64,000 nucleotides of DNA from Mycobacterium sp. E3251 (GTDB taxonomy: Bacteria > Actinomycetota > Actinomycetes > Mycobacteriales > Mycobacteriaceae), in the NCBI RefSeq assembly GCF_001666835.1, contig NZ_LZJF01000057.1:1-64000 (forward strand), in the 5' to 3' direction. This document shows, piece after piece, positions 34,601 through 43,179 of the stretch (positions are counted from its first letter, which is position 1; each line of letters opens with the position of its first letter). The translations under genes and the position numbers were made by a program. The notes beneath the pieces are model-generated. The model made no database searches. It saw nothing but the letters and a program-made list of their open reading frames with translations, and was not told the origin of the DNA.

Positions 34601-36436
34601 GTGGCCGATGGGGTGGCGATCGCCGTGGCCGCCGTCCCCGAGGGCCTGCCGTTGGTGGCCACCCTGGCCCAGCTGGCCGCCGCCCAGCGGTTGTCGCGGC
34701 GCGGGGTGCTGGTCCGCACCCCGCGGGCGGTCGAAGCGCTGGGCCGGGTCGAGACGGTGTGTTTCGACAAGACCGGCACGCTCACCGAGAACCGCCTGCG
34801 CGTCGTCCGCGGCGTCCCGCACGGGGCCGGCGTGGACGCTCCGTTCCCCGACGTCACCGACCCGGCGTCGGCCGCGGTGGTGCGGGCCGCCGCGCGCAGC
34901 AGCACGCAGCCCCACAACGGCGGCGGCCACGCGCACGCGACCGACGAGGCGATCCTCACAGCGGCGAATTCCATTGACTCCCAATGGGACTCGGGCTGGA
35001 CCGTGCTCGCCGATGTACCGTTCGAATCCAGCCGCGGTTACTCCGCCGCGATCGGCACGTCGGCCGGAAACGGCGGGCCGATGCTCATGGTCAAAGGCGC
35101 GCCGGAAGAAGTGTTTCCGCGCTGCCGCTTCGCCGATGCGGACGCCGACCTCGACCGCGCGGAGTCGTTGGTGCTGCGCCTTGCCGAGCAGGGCCTGCGG
35201 GTGCTGGCGGTCGCCCAGCGCACGTGGGAGCACGGGACCGGCGAGGAGGACACCGACGCCGATGCCGTCGACGCCGCCGCGCACGACCTCGAGTTGATCG
35301 GCTACGTCGGTTTGGCGGACACCGCGCGGGCGTCGGCGCGACCGCTGATCGAGGCGCTCGTGGAAGCCGGCCGGCGGGTGGTGCTGATCACCGGCGACCA
35401 CCCGGTGACCGCGCGGGCGATCGCCCGGCAACTGGGTCTGCCGGCGGACGCGCGCGAGATGACCGGCGCCGAACTCGTCGCGTTCGGTGAGGAGGATCGC
35501 GCCAAGGTCGCCGCCGACGTCCAGGTCTTCGCCCGCGTCAGCCCGGAGCAGAAGGTGCAGATCGTCGCGGCGCTGCAGGACAGCGGGCAGGCGGTCGCGA
35601 TGGTCGGCGATGGGGCCAACGACGCGGCCGCGATCCGGATGGCCGATGTGGGCATCGGTGTGAGCGGTCGCGGCTCGTCCGCAGCGCGCGGGGCGGCCGA
35701 CATCGTGCTGACCGACAACGATCTGGGCGTGCTGCTCGACGCGCTGGTCGAGGGGCGCGGGATGTGGGGTGGCGTCCGCGACGCGGTGGGCATCCTGGTC
35801 GGCGGCAACGTCGGCGAGGTGCTGTTCACCCTCATCGGCACCGCCCTGGGCACCGGCCGGGCCCCGGTGGGCACCCGCCAGCTGCTGCTGGTGAACCTGC
35901 TCACCGACATGTTCCCCGCCCTTGCGGTCGCCGTCACCCCACAGTTCTCCGAGCCCGAGGAGGACGAGGAGGGGGTCGACCGCGACGCCGAGGAATTACA
36001 CCGCGCGTTCCAGTTGGCGACGCTGTCCGGGCCCCCGCCCTCCCTCGACGCGCCGCTGATGCGGCAGATCGTCACGCGGGGCGCCATCACGGCCGCGGGC
36101 GCGACCGCGGCCTGGGCCATCGGTCGCTGGACACCGGGCACCGAACGCCGCACGTCGACGATGGGACTCACCGCGCTGGTGACCACGCAGCTCGCGCAGA
36201 CCCTGCTGACGCGCCGCCACAGCCCGCTGGTGCTGGGCACGGCGCTGGGGAGCGCGGGTGTGCTGGTCGCCATCGTCCAAACCCCCGGCGTCAGCCACTT
36301 CTTCGGTTGCACCCCGCTGGGCCCGGTCGCCTGGACCGGCGTCATCAGCGCCACCGCGGGCGCCACCGTCGTCTCGGTGCTGGCGCCGAACTGGCTGGCC
36401 AAGCAGGTCGCCGCCCTGGAACCCAAGCAGCAGTAG
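31613..36436 (+). CDS. ctpI: large P-type ATPase CtpI
   Basis: A 1607-residue P-type cation ATPase. The first 750 or so residues are an extended N-terminal part: a degenerate metal-binding-like segment, and blocks rich in Ala/Gly that resemble a decayed transporter half. The active half holds LTGESLPVDK (about 896), the phosphorylation site CFDKTGTLTEN (Asp about 1052), TGDHPVTARAIA, and GDGANDAAAIRMADVG (about 1333). Six or more membrane helices are expected, with a last group near the C-terminus. GTG 31613 is used. Size and position match Rv0107c (about 1630 aa). The transported ion is unknown. Confidence 0.9.
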   Translation: MRIPGVASLVAGMTDGAAQVVRAGVATAAGAADALQALTNPVAELAVPVVQSMAQTTGRAVGLTGSTNGSGPRVTPPVRWQSGRRVHLDLDPLLPFPDWHEHAPAVEEPVRRIPGVASAHVEGALGRLVVEFENEPDGDAVLDRVRETICRVAADLTLVAPKEASRTAPFADPGNPLAILVPFSAAAMDVAAIGAAVTGWLGRLPVAPRSARAAAALLNHQPRVVAVLESRLGRVGTDIALSASTALANGLTQAVGTPLLDLAQRSLQVSEAAAHRQRWRDREPELASPDRPQAPVVPIISSAGPKSQAPRHNWAAAAAGEVSHVVVGGAIDAAIDTAKGSMAGPVEEYADQAANASLVAAAGALLAGGGTEDAAGALLAGVPRAAHTGRQSFAAVLGRGLANAGQLFLDPGALRRLDRVKVVVVDGAALRGDNRAVLQARGDVPGWDEDRVYEVADALLHGEEAPDPDPDELPATGARLRWVRAQGSSATPAQGLEHADLVVDGERVGSVDVGWEVDPFAIPLLQIAHRTGARVVLRHVAGTEDLTASVAVSHPPGTPLLQLVRDLRTDRGPVLLITALHRDFASTDTLAALAIADVGVALDDPQAATPWTADIITGTDLAAAVRILSALPVARAATESAVRLAKGGSTLAGLLLVTGDPRTLSPFAVQRWLNPVNAAAAAALMQGTFAASRVLRLPDPTPQPLTAWHALDPEIVYARLASRTRPLAVEPGTAPWRQLLDDLSYNPLVAPLRGPAGRVGRLLTATRAELSDPLTPILAVGAAASAIVGSSVDALLVAGVMTANAVAGGVQRLRAEAAVAELFAEQDQYARRVVLPAVATAHRRLEAARTVERTVSVNAKSLRPGDIIDLAAPEVVPADARLLVAEDLEVDESFLTGESLPVDKQVEPVAVADSDRASMLFEGSTIVAGHARAIVVATGAGTAAQRAISAIADVESAAGVQARLRELTSKVLPLTLAGGATVTALALLHQGTLRQAVADGVAIAVAAVPEGLPLVATLAQLAAAQRLSRRGVLVRTPRAVEALGRVETVCFDKTGTLTENRLRVVRGVPHGAGVDAPFPDVTDPASAAVVRAAARSSTQPHNGGGHAHATDEAILTAANSIDSQWDSGWTVLADVPFESSRGYSAAIGTSAGNGGPMLMVKGAPEEVFPRCRFADADADLDRAESLVLRLAEQGLRVLAVAQRTWEHGTGEEDTDADAVDAAAHDLELIGYVGLADTARASARPLIEALVEAGRRVVLITGDHPVTARAIARQLGLPADAREMTGAELVAFGEEDRAKVAADVQVFARVSPEQKVQIVAALQDSGQAVAMVGDGANDAAAIRMADVGIGVSGRGSSAARGAADIVLTDNDLGVLLDALVEGRGMWGGVRDAVGILVGGNVGEVLFTLIGTALGTGRAPVGTRQLLLVNLLTDMFPALAVAVTPQFSEPEEDEEGVDRDAEELHRAFQLATLSGPPPSLDAPLMRQIVTRGAITAAGATAAWAIGRWTPGTERRTSTMGLTALVTTQLAQTLLTRRHSPLVLGTALGSAGVLVAIVQTPGVSHFFGCTPLGPVAWTGVISATAGATVVSVLAPNWLAKQVAALEPKQQ

Positions 36437-36452
36437 GGCTTTCGCCGCGCGC

Positions 36453-38030
36453 CTAGCCGGACAGCTCCCTGCGCACGACCTTGCCCGCCGGATTGCGGGG
36501 GATGCTGGTGACGATGTTGATGTCCCGGGGCTGCTCGAATCGCGAGACTTTGCCCTTGAGGTACTCCCGCAACGTCGTTTCATCGGCGTCAGTGTCGGGG
36601 TGCAGGACCACGAACGCGGCCAATCGATGACCGAACTTTTCGTCGGGGACGCCGATGACCGCGTTGTCGGCGATCGCCGGGTGCTGAGCGAGGGCGTTCT
36701 CGACCGCGCGCGGATAGACGTTCTCCCCGCCGGAGATGATCATGTCGTCCTCGCGGCCGACGATGTACAGCCGGCCGGCATTGTCGAGGTAGCCCATGTC
36801 GCCGGTGCTGGTCATGCCGTCGACGACGGCCTTGGCGCCTGGCTTGTCGCCACCGCCGGTATACCCCTCGCTGGCCAGCTCGCCGCCCACGAAAATGCGG
36901 CCGGTGACGCGCGCACCGACCGGCTTGCCGTTCTTGTCGAGGATGCGCACCGGGCAGCCGGCGACCGGTTTCCCGACGGTCTCGGGCGCTTCGCGCAACT
37001 CCGCGGGAGTTGCGAGCGCGCCGATGCCGACCTCGGTGGAGCCATAGCCGTTGTAGAGGATGTCGCCGTAGGCGTCCATGAACCGCTGCCCCAAAGTGGG
37101 GTCGAGCCGGTCCCCGCTCGACATCACGACCCGCAGGTAGGGCACGGGGTTGCGGGCCCGCACCCGCTCGGGCAGGGCGAGGATGCGCGCGAGCACAACC
37201 GGCACCGCCGTGAACGCGTCGGCGCGATGCAGCGACGCCTGCGCGAGCGCGGCTTCGGCGTCGAAGTGGCGGTGGGTTAGCACCGTGCCGCCCAGGGCCA
37301 CGGTGAGCATCAGCATGCCCAGCCCCAGCCCGTGAAACATGGGCATCGCCACCGAGATTCGCGACCCGGTGCGCAGGCCGGTGCGATCGAGGATCGTTAC
37401 CCACACGCCCACCGCGGAACGCAGCTGCGGTGAGCGCGGCACCCCCTTGGGCGTGCCGGTGGTGCCCGACGTCAGCAGAATGATCCGGCCCGGCTTGGCC
37501 ACGTCGGGCCGCGGCTCACCCTCCTCGGCGACGATCGTGGCCGGATCGATCACCACGACCGATCCGTCGGCGGCCAGGGCGCGCTCGCCGAATTCGGCGT
37601 CGGCGACCATCGCGGTGATCCGATGACCGCTCATCGCGGAGGCCAGGGCGTCGCTGCGGAAGTCCGTATTGACCAGGACCACGTCGGCGCCCACCAGGGC
37701 GGCGCCGAAGACCCCGGCGATGAAGCCGCGGCCGTTGCGGCACATGATGCCCACCGCGTCGCCGGGTCCGACACCCTCACGGGACAACCGGCGTGCCAGC
37801 GCTTCGGTCGCCGACTGCAGCTGCCGGTAATCCCAGACGCCGTCGTCGTCGACGATCGCGGCCCGGTTGGGCCATCGAGTCGCGGTCACCGCCAGCAGGG
37901 TGTACGGGTTGGTGCCGCCCCGGCGCGCCTCCCGGATCAGCCGCAGGGCCGCCGGCGGCGACGGTGGAGCGAGCAGTCGGGACCGCAGCAGCGCCCGCGC
38001 CGCGGTGCCGACCACGCCCTCGTTGGTCAT
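36453..38030 (-). CDS. FadD-type acyl-CoA ligase
   Basis: A 525-residue AMP-forming fatty-acyl-CoA synthetase. A3 is LLTSGTTGTPKGVP, A5 is NGYGSTEVGIG, the A8 region is DDMIISGGENVYPRAVE, and the A10 Lys is in PRNPAGKVVRRELSG. All are intact. ATG 38030 overlaps the stop of the upstream SDR (ATGA), so the pair is co-translated; the longer frame runs into that gene. It converges on ctpI with 16 bases between stops. A medium- or long-chain acid is the expected substrate. Confidence 0.85.
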   Translation of the reverse strand: MTNEGVVGTAARALLRSRLLAPPSPPAALRLIREARRGGTNPYTLLAVTATRWPNRAAIVDDDGVWDYRQLQSATEALARRLSREGVGPGDAVGIMCRNGRGFIAGVFGAALVGADVVLVNTDFRSDALASAMSGHRITAMVADAEFGERALAADGSVVVIDPATIVAEEGEPRPDVAKPGRIILLTSGTTGTPKGVPRSPQLRSAVGVWVTILDRTGLRTGSRISVAMPMFHGLGLGMLMLTVALGGTVLTHRHFDAEAALAQASLHRADAFTAVPVVLARILALPERVRARNPVPYLRVVMSSGDRLDPTLGQRFMDAYGDILYNGYGSTEVGIGALATPAELREAPETVGKPVAGCPVRILDKNGKPVGARVTGRIFVGGELASEGYTGGGDKPGAKAVVDGMTSTGDMGYLDNAGRLYIVGREDDMIISGGENVYPRAVENALAQHPAIADNAVIGVPDEKFGHRLAAFVVLHPDTDADETTLREYLKGKVSRFEQPRDINIVTSIPRNPAGKVVRRELSG

Positions 38031-38917
38031 CGCCGGGCCTCCTCGTCGCCGGAATCCGAGAAGAACCGCCGGTACCACAGCCGGGCCGCGCGTTCGGCCG
38101 GCCCCGCCAACAGCACCGAGGCCAACTCGGCCGGCAACACCCACGGCGGCTCGTTGCTGCGGGGCCGCTCGATGATCGCCTTGGCGATCGCGTCGGCGGC
38201 CTGGTCGGCCGACAAGCCGGGGAGCCGGCCCAGGATGGGCGTGGGTTCGATCATCCGGGTCCGGACCAGGGCGAAGTACACGGTGGTGACCTCTACACCG
38301 TCGGCGTGCAGTTCCGGGGCCACGCTGCGCAGCCACCGGTCGAAAGCGCCCTTCGACGCCTGGTAAGCGCCCCACTGCGGCCCCGGCACGACGCGCACGC
38401 CGACACTGGAGACGTTCACGATGTGCCCGCGCCCGCTTTCACGCATGGCCGGCAGGAGTCCCAGCAGCAGCCGGATGGGCCCGAGATAGTTGATGTCGAT
38501 GGTGCGTTGAAAATCGTGCGGCCGGTCGTACTGCTGATGCAGCGAGCGGCGCAACGACTTGCCGGCGTTGCTGACCAGGATGTCGATCGCACCGTGCTGC
38601 TCGGTGATCTCCTTGGTCAGCGCGCTGACAGCCGCCTCGTCGGTGAGGTCGGTCGGGTATGCCATCGCCCGACCGCCTGCGGCGTTGATCGACGCCGCCA
38701 GGTCGCCGAGCCGTTCCTCGGACCGGGCGACCACCAGCACGGTGGCGCCCGCGGCGGCCAGGCTACGGGCGGTCGCCTCGCCGATGCCGTAGGAGGCGCC
38801 GGTGACCAGCACGGTCTTGCCGGCGACGGCGCGGCGCAGCTTGTCGGGATCCGACACTCGCGCCGGATTGGCCACGTGGTCCGTGACCTTGTTCAGGGCC
38901 TGCACTATTACGTTCAC
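38027..38917 (-). CDS. SDR dehydrogenase paired with FadD
   Basis: A 296-residue SDR. A 40-residue N-terminal lead precedes GASYGIGEATA. The catalytic Ser is in NVSSVG, followed by YQASK. The C-terminal tail (ERAARLWYRRFFSDSG) is amphipathic and basic, suggesting membrane association. GTG 38917 (reading VNVIVQALNKV) is the best start; GTG 38950 is possible. Translational coupling with the ligase suggests it acts on the same lipid, perhaps as a ketoreductase. Confidence 0.78.
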   Translation of the reverse strand: MNVIVQALNKVTDHVANPARVSDPDKLRRAVAGKTVLVTGASYGIGEATARSLAAAGATVLVVARSEERLGDLAASINAAGGRAMAYPTDLTDEAAVSALTKEITEQHGAIDILVSNAGKSLRRSLHQQYDRPHDFQRTIDINYLGPIRLLLGLLPAMRESGRGHIVNVSSVGVRVVPGPQWGAYQASKGAFDRWLRSVAPELHADGVEVTTVYFALVRTRMIEPTPILGRLPGLSADQAADAIAKAIIERPRSNEPPWVLPAELASVLLAGPAERAARLWYRRFFSDSGDEEARR

Positions 38918-39205
38918 TTTGCCGCCGCATTCACTTCGCGCGTCGAGCACCGGCGGATGGCTTCACCGGGCGCCCGAGTCGTCATAGTTAGCAGACCACA
39001 TCGCGATGTGGGCCCGTGCCCCGCCCCGACGTTGGCGCTCCCGTCGAGCCGGCGCCTGATCACCGGCCGCCGCGGTGCCGGATCGGGCGCGCGCGCAAGC
39101 CATCTCGGCCCCGCAAACCGCGCGGAAACCGCGGTTGTGTGAATTCGCAGTAATTTCCATGGTTTCACCCGTTTAGGCGGGGGTACGACTGGGCACAATT
39201 GCGGC

Positions 39206-39946
39206 ATGATCGCACGTCAAATAGCCCGTTTAGTAGGTCCAGCAGTAGTTGCAGCATCCGGCCTCGGCGCGTCGGCGCTCGCTGGTTCTGTTATCCCCTC
39301 CGCCGCCGCCCAGTGTCCGGACGTGCAAGTGGTGTTTGCCCGCGGCACCGGCGAAGCCCCCGGTGTCGGCCCCACCGGACAGGCCTTCGTCGACTCCCTG
39401 CACTCGCGCGTCGGCGCCAAGTCCTTCGACGTCTACCCCGTCAACTACCCCGCCAGCGACCAATGGGACACCGGCGTCGACGGCATCAGAGACGCCGCGG
39501 CCCATGTCAATTCGATGGCCCACGACTGCCCCAACACCAAAATGGTGCTCGGCGGCTACTCCCAGGGCGCGGCCGTGATGGGCTTCGTCACCTCACCCTC
39601 GGTCCCCGACGGCGTCGACCCCAACACCGTGCCCAAGCCCCTGGACCCCGCGGTGGCCAGCCACGTGTCCTCGGTCGTGCTCTTCGGCATGCCCAACGTG
39701 CGCGCGATGAACTTCCTCAACGAGCCCCCCGTGGTCATCGGCCCGGCGTATCAGGACAAGACCATCAAGGTCTGCGCCACCGAAGACCCGGTCTGCTCCG
39801 ACGGCATGAACTTCGCCGCCCACAACACCTACGCCGACGACGGCGCCATGATCGACAAGGGCGTCGCCTTCGCCTCCAGCCACCTCGACGCGGGGACCGC
39901 TGGAGCCTCGACCGTCGCGAGCGGCAGGGGCGGCTTCGGAAGCTGA
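39206..39946 (+). CDS. secreted cutinase-like esterase (Culp family)
   Basis: A 246-residue secreted alpha/beta hydrolase. A signal peptide (to about residue 35, ending SAAA) precedes a cutinase domain that starts QCPDVQVVFARGTGE. The nucleophile Ser lies in GGYSQGAAVM (about 119). The Asp is in CATEDPVC and the His in FAAHNTY. Cysteines pair as in fungal and mycobacterial cutinases. CACAAT lies 6 bases before ATG 39206, so the transcript may be leaderless, though the element is not a perfect TANNNT. It would hydrolyse lipid esters outside the cell. Confidence 0.87.
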   Translation: MIARQIARLVGPAVVAASGLGASALAGSVIPSAAAQCPDVQVVFARGTGEAPGVGPTGQAFVDSLHSRVGAKSFDVYPVNYPASDQWDTGVDGIRDAAAHVNSMAHDCPNTKMVLGGYSQGAAVMGFVTSPSVPDGVDPNTVPKPLDPAVASHVSSVVLFGMPNVRAMNFLNEPPVVIGPAYQDKTIKVCATEDPVCSDGMNFAAHNTYADDGAMIDKGVAFASSHLDAGTAGASTVASGRGGFGS

Positions 39947-39990
39947 GCGTCGCTTAGTTGAGGTCGCCGCTCGGCGGATGAGCCGGCGCG

Positions 39991-41394
39991 TCAGCGAGGG
40001 TCCCGGAGGAAGCCCTTGTTGCGCATCAGGGCGTCCGCCAGGAACCCGTCGTGCGGGATGCCGGGCGCCGCGTGCCACGTCGGATGGGGCCCGGCATACA
40101 CGTTGGCGATCGTCGGTTCGGCGAGTAGCTCGTCGATCAGCCGCTCGTCATCGGTCATCGCGGTGACCACCAACGAATGCCGCAAGGGTTCCACGCCCGC
40201 GCCGGGCGACCATGGCGAAACCCACACGCAGGGAAAGGGCAGCTCGACGTTGAGCGTGTCCGCGACGGGCGCGGGCAGCAGGTGCACGGCGGGGCGCAGC
40301 GCCGCGAAGCCATCGCCGAGATCGGCCACCACCTGGTCGGCGCCCAGCAGCGGCGTCGATCCGGCGGCCTTGGCCGCCAGGTAATCCGCCAGCGCCCGGG
40401 CGTGATCGAGGCGCTGGGTGGGTAGCAGCGCACGCTCGTCGTCGGTGGGCAGCGGCTCGATCGCCGCCAACCGCTGCGCGATCGCATGCGCCAGCGGGCC
40501 GGGGTCACCCTGGCAGAGCACGGCGGTGGTGTTGACGCAAGCCATGCCCCCGAGGTTGGCGATCGAGTCGACGATCACGTCGACGAGGTCGCGCCAATCG
40601 TGGTCGGCGGTGATGAGGATCTTGCTGCGCCCCGGGCCGTTCACGATGACCGTCGGGTCGTCGGCGTACTTGTCGACGACCTGCTGGCCGCCGTACACCA
40701 TGGCGAGGTCGGCCGCGCGGATGATCTCGTCGGCGCCGGCATGGTCGGTGGGTAGGTAGACGGCGTCCTCGGGACGAAAACCCGCCTGCCGCAAGGCGTG
40801 TACCAGCCGGTGCGCGGTCAGCGGCTCGCGACGCGACGGGCGCACCGCGACCCGGTAGCCGAGCGCGAGCGCCTGCGGCCACAGGCCGTGCACGCCTGGA
40901 CCGTTTCCGGCCGCGTGCACGGCGAAGACCTCCCCGCGCCGCACCCACACCGCGCCACCGCGACGTGCGGGTTCCTCACGCCAATCGAACGCCGCGCCCA
41001 CCGGCCGGGCCGGCCGGACCGCGTCGAAAGCGCCGCCGACGGCGTCGGCGACGCTGCGCGCCCCGGCGCGGGTCACCGCGATGGGCAACCCCGAAATCCG
41101 GGTGGCCAGCCCGACGTACGCCTCGAAGTCCAGGCCGGCGACGACCCCGTCCGCGAAGATGCCGGCGGCCTGCGACAGCGCCTCCGCGCGCCGCTCGACC
41201 GGCAGGGGGGCGACCTTGCGTTGCGCGGCCAGGGTGCGCGAAACATACAGCGGCGGCACGAGGCTCAACTCGGCGACCGCGGCGCCGGCGGTGCTGAAGA
41301 TGACCTCCCGACGGCGGGTACGGTAGTCCCCGTCGGGGCCGAGCGCATCGATCGCCGCCAAATCAGTTGCGGTGTCGGCTTGTTCGCCTGCCAT
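39991..41394 (-). CDS. LuxC-like acyl reductase (aldehyde dehydrogenase fold)
   Basis: A 467-residue protein of the aldehyde-dehydrogenase superfamily resembling fatty-acid reductase LuxC. The NAD(P)-binding stretch is around VFAVHAAGNGPGVHGLWPQA, the catalytic-thiol region is GGMACVNTTAVLC (Cys about 285), and a late GIPHDGFLADALMRN segment follows. The start ATG 41394 is 2 bases after the stop of the LuxE-like gene, so they are translated together. LuxC reduces an acyl group handed over by an acyl-protein synthetase; this pairing supports an acyl-to-aldehyde role. A plain semialdehyde dehydrogenase is the alternative. Confidence 0.7.
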   Translation of the reverse strand: MAGEQADTATDLAAIDALGPDGDYRTRRREVIFSTAGAAVAELSLVPPLYVSRTLAAQRKVAPLPVERRAEALSQAAGIFADGVVAGLDFEAYVGLATRISGLPIAVTRAGARSVADAVGGAFDAVRPARPVGAAFDWREEPARRGGAVWVRRGEVFAVHAAGNGPGVHGLWPQALALGYRVAVRPSRREPLTAHRLVHALRQAGFRPEDAVYLPTDHAGADEIIRAADLAMVYGGQQVVDKYADDPTVIVNGPGRSKILITADHDWRDLVDVIVDSIANLGGMACVNTTAVLCQGDPGPLAHAIAQRLAAIEPLPTDDERALLPTQRLDHARALADYLAAKAAGSTPLLGADQVVADLGDGFAALRPAVHLLPAPVADTLNVELPFPCVWVSPWSPGAGVEPLRHSLVVTAMTDDERLIDELLAEPTIANVYAGPHPTWHAAPGIPHDGFLADALMRNKGFLRDPR

Positions 41395-41396
41395 GG

Positions 41397-42491
41397 TCAG
41401 TACACGCCTTCGATGACGGCCTCGCCCTCGAAGGTGGCCACCGGCCGCACCGCACTGACCGAGTCGCTGAGCTCGCCCGCCGGACCGGGCATCCGGACCG
41501 CCAGATCGCGCTCGAGGTTGTTCGGGATGAACATGCCCTTGCTGATGTGGTTCATCACCACCTGACCGGTCTGCCCGTAGGGCACCCGTTCTCCAGTGTC
41601 GGGATCAATCACCCAGAACACCACGTACGGTGTCCGAGGGTCGAACACGAACGCGTCGCCGTCGGCCGTCCGGGTGACCGCTTGGGATAGCACCATCGTG
41701 CTGCCGAAGGCCATGGTGATCGTGGTGTCCGGGAAGATGCCGCGGAGCAGGTCGAGGGTGTCGGCGTCCACATGCGCGCCGCTGAGCAACAGGTAGCGGA
41801 TCTTGTCATTCACCAGGTCGACCAGCCCGTCGTCCCGGGCGATCGCCTCGAGCAGCGGCGGGGTGGTGTGCAGGTTCGCGACGTTCTGCGTCTCCAGCAC
41901 GAACACGGCCTGCTCGACGACATGGTCGACGTAGGCGCCGACTTCGGAGGCACCGCCGCGGGCGGCGATCTTCTTGACCCAACGCGGATCGATGTCGATC
42001 GCGTGGAAGGCGGCGCCGAGCCGCTCGGAGACCAGCCGCGAGAAGTAGCCCACGCCGTGCGGCCCGCTGGGCATCAGGCACAGGAAACCCCGGCCACGGC
42101 GAAACCCGCCGGTGGCGAAATCCTCGGTCTGCCACCGCACCACCTGCGCGACCCAATCCGGCAGTTGCACAGTGCGTTTCGGGGCTCCCGTGGTGCCGCC
42201 GGACTCGAATATCTGGGGCACCGGCGGCGGCGTTCCGTAGCCGCGCGGAACGAGATCTTCCACCGGCACGCCGCGCAGTTCGTTGACGAGGTTGGGAAAC
42301 AGTCGCAGATCGGCGAAGGTGTTGACGTCGGCCATCGGGTCGAAGTCCAGGGTCGCGGCGGTCCGCAACCAGAACGCCGAACCGGTGTCCTCACCGAAGT
42401 GCCAGGCGATCGCCGCGCGCAGATAGGCCTCGGGATCCTCGACCGGTTCCGATCTCGGGACGTCCAACAGCGAGAAATCGACATCGGCCAT
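41397..42491 (-). CDS. LuxE/phenazine-type acyl-protein synthetase
   Basis: A 364-residue shortened adenylating enzyme lacking the usual C-terminal subdomain of ANL ligases, like LuxE. The nucleotide loop is ESGGTTGAPKRTVQ (about residues 102-115), with LLLSGAHVDADTL and MAFGSTMVL later. Its size is close to LuxE. ATG 42491 (MADVDFSLL) is used; upstream codons extend into the promoter. It is first in a two-gene unit with the LuxC-like reductase and diverges from the SRPBCC gene at 42711. It probably activates an acid and transfers it to the reductase. Confidence 0.7.
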   Translation of the reverse strand: MADVDFSLLDVPRSEPVEDPEAYLRAAIAWHFGEDTGSAFWLRTAATLDFDPMADVNTFADLRLFPNLVNELRGVPVEDLVPRGYGTPPPVPQIFESGGTTGAPKRTVQLPDWVAQVVRWQTEDFATGGFRRGRGFLCLMPSGPHGVGYFSRLVSERLGAAFHAIDIDPRWVKKIAARGGASEVGAYVDHVVEQAVFVLETQNVANLHTTPPLLEAIARDDGLVDLVNDKIRYLLLSGAHVDADTLDLLRGIFPDTTITMAFGSTMVLSQAVTRTADGDAFVFDPRTPYVVFWVIDPDTGERVPYGQTGQVVMNHISKGMFIPNNLERDLAVRMPGPAGELSDSVSAVRPVATFEGEAVIEGVY

Positions 42492-42576
42492 GCCCTCGAT
42501 CCTGGCCCATCGCCAACCGATCGCCAAGCTCCTTCCGCCGTATTGGCTTACTTCGCATGGAATTTCGGTGCCGTGT

Positions 42577-42600
42577 ACCCCCTGTTCACCTCAAGGGGGT
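42577..42600. promoter_or_regulatory. 7-bp inverted repeat in a divergent promoter
   Basis: ACCCCCT and AGGGGGT are exact complements around a 10-base centre. The site lies between the LuxE-like gene and the SRPBCC gene, about 35 bases before the rightward -10 element. It is an operator candidate. Confidence 0.35.
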
Positions 42601-42633
42601 GACGCGGCCTCGATGCGCCCCCGGCCACAGGAC

Positions 42634-42639
42634 TATGTT
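42634..42639 (+). promoter_or_regulatory. -10 element upstream of the short leader ORF and SRPBCC gene
   Basis: TATGTT fits TANNNT and would start a transcript near 42646, leaving a short leader with the AAAGGGGA ribosome site. Confidence 0.35.
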
Positions 42640-42663
42640 CTCTGTAGCGAAAGGGGACGGATC

Positions 42664-42720
42664 ATGATGGCGGACAACTGGATACCGGCAGGCCGTATCG
42701 GAAGCTGGGCATGCGGATGA
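42664..42720 (+). CDS. 18-codon leader ORF overlapping the SRPBCC start
   Basis: ATG 42664 follows the strong ribosome site AAAGGGGA and encodes MMADNWIPAGRIGSWACG. Its TGA overlaps the first codons of the next gene (ATGCGGATGA). It may act by translational coupling. No run of one amino acid points to attenuation. It may also be chance. Confidence 0.3.
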   Translation: MMADNWIPAGRIGSWACG

Positions 42721-43151
42721 TCGAGTTCACCCTGACCCGGACCTCCACGGCGCCGATCGAGACCGTGTTCGACACCATGACCGACCACCGCGGAATCGCG
42801 GACTACGTCTGGGCATTCCGGCGCAGCACGCTCGATCGCGAGGGAACCCCCGCCCCAAACGGCGTCGGCGCGATCAGACGCCTGGTGGCCATCGGCCCCC
42901 CGTTCGTCGAGGAGATCATCGAGTATGAGCGGCCCACCCGCTACGCGTACAAGATGCTCTCGGGCGCACCGACCCGGGACCACGTCGGCACGGTCCAGCT
43001 GTGTGCAGCAGGCGGGGGAACCGAGGTCAGCTGGCATCTACGGTCAACGCTGAAGATCCCCGGTGTTGACTGGCTGATGCTGCCGGTGTTCAAGAAGGTC
43101 ATCGACGAGCTCCTCAAGGGCGGCATCGCCGCAGCCGAACGCCGCTCCTGA
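42711..43151 (+). CDS. SRPBCC-fold protein
   Basis: A 146-residue SRPBCC/polyketide-cyclase-like protein (MIEFTLTRTSTAPIETVFDT near the start, GGGTEVSWHLRSTLKIPGVD in the middle, an amphipathic final helix). GGAAG lies 6 bases before ATG 42711. ATG 42717 would overlap the leader ORF stop as ATGA. It probably binds a hydrophobic ligand. Its divergent neighbours are acyl-activating and acyl-reducing enzymes, so a lipid ligand is conceivable. Confidence 0.68.
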   Translation: MRMIEFTLTRTSTAPIETVFDTMTDHRGIADYVWAFRRSTLDREGTPAPNGVGAIRRLVAIGPPFVEEIIEYERPTRYAYKMLSGAPTRDHVGTVQLCAAGGGTEVSWHLRSTLKIPGVDWLMLPVFKKVIDELLKGGIAAAERRS

Positions 43152-43179
43152 GCACCGAGCGGAAACGGCGCCTCCCGTC

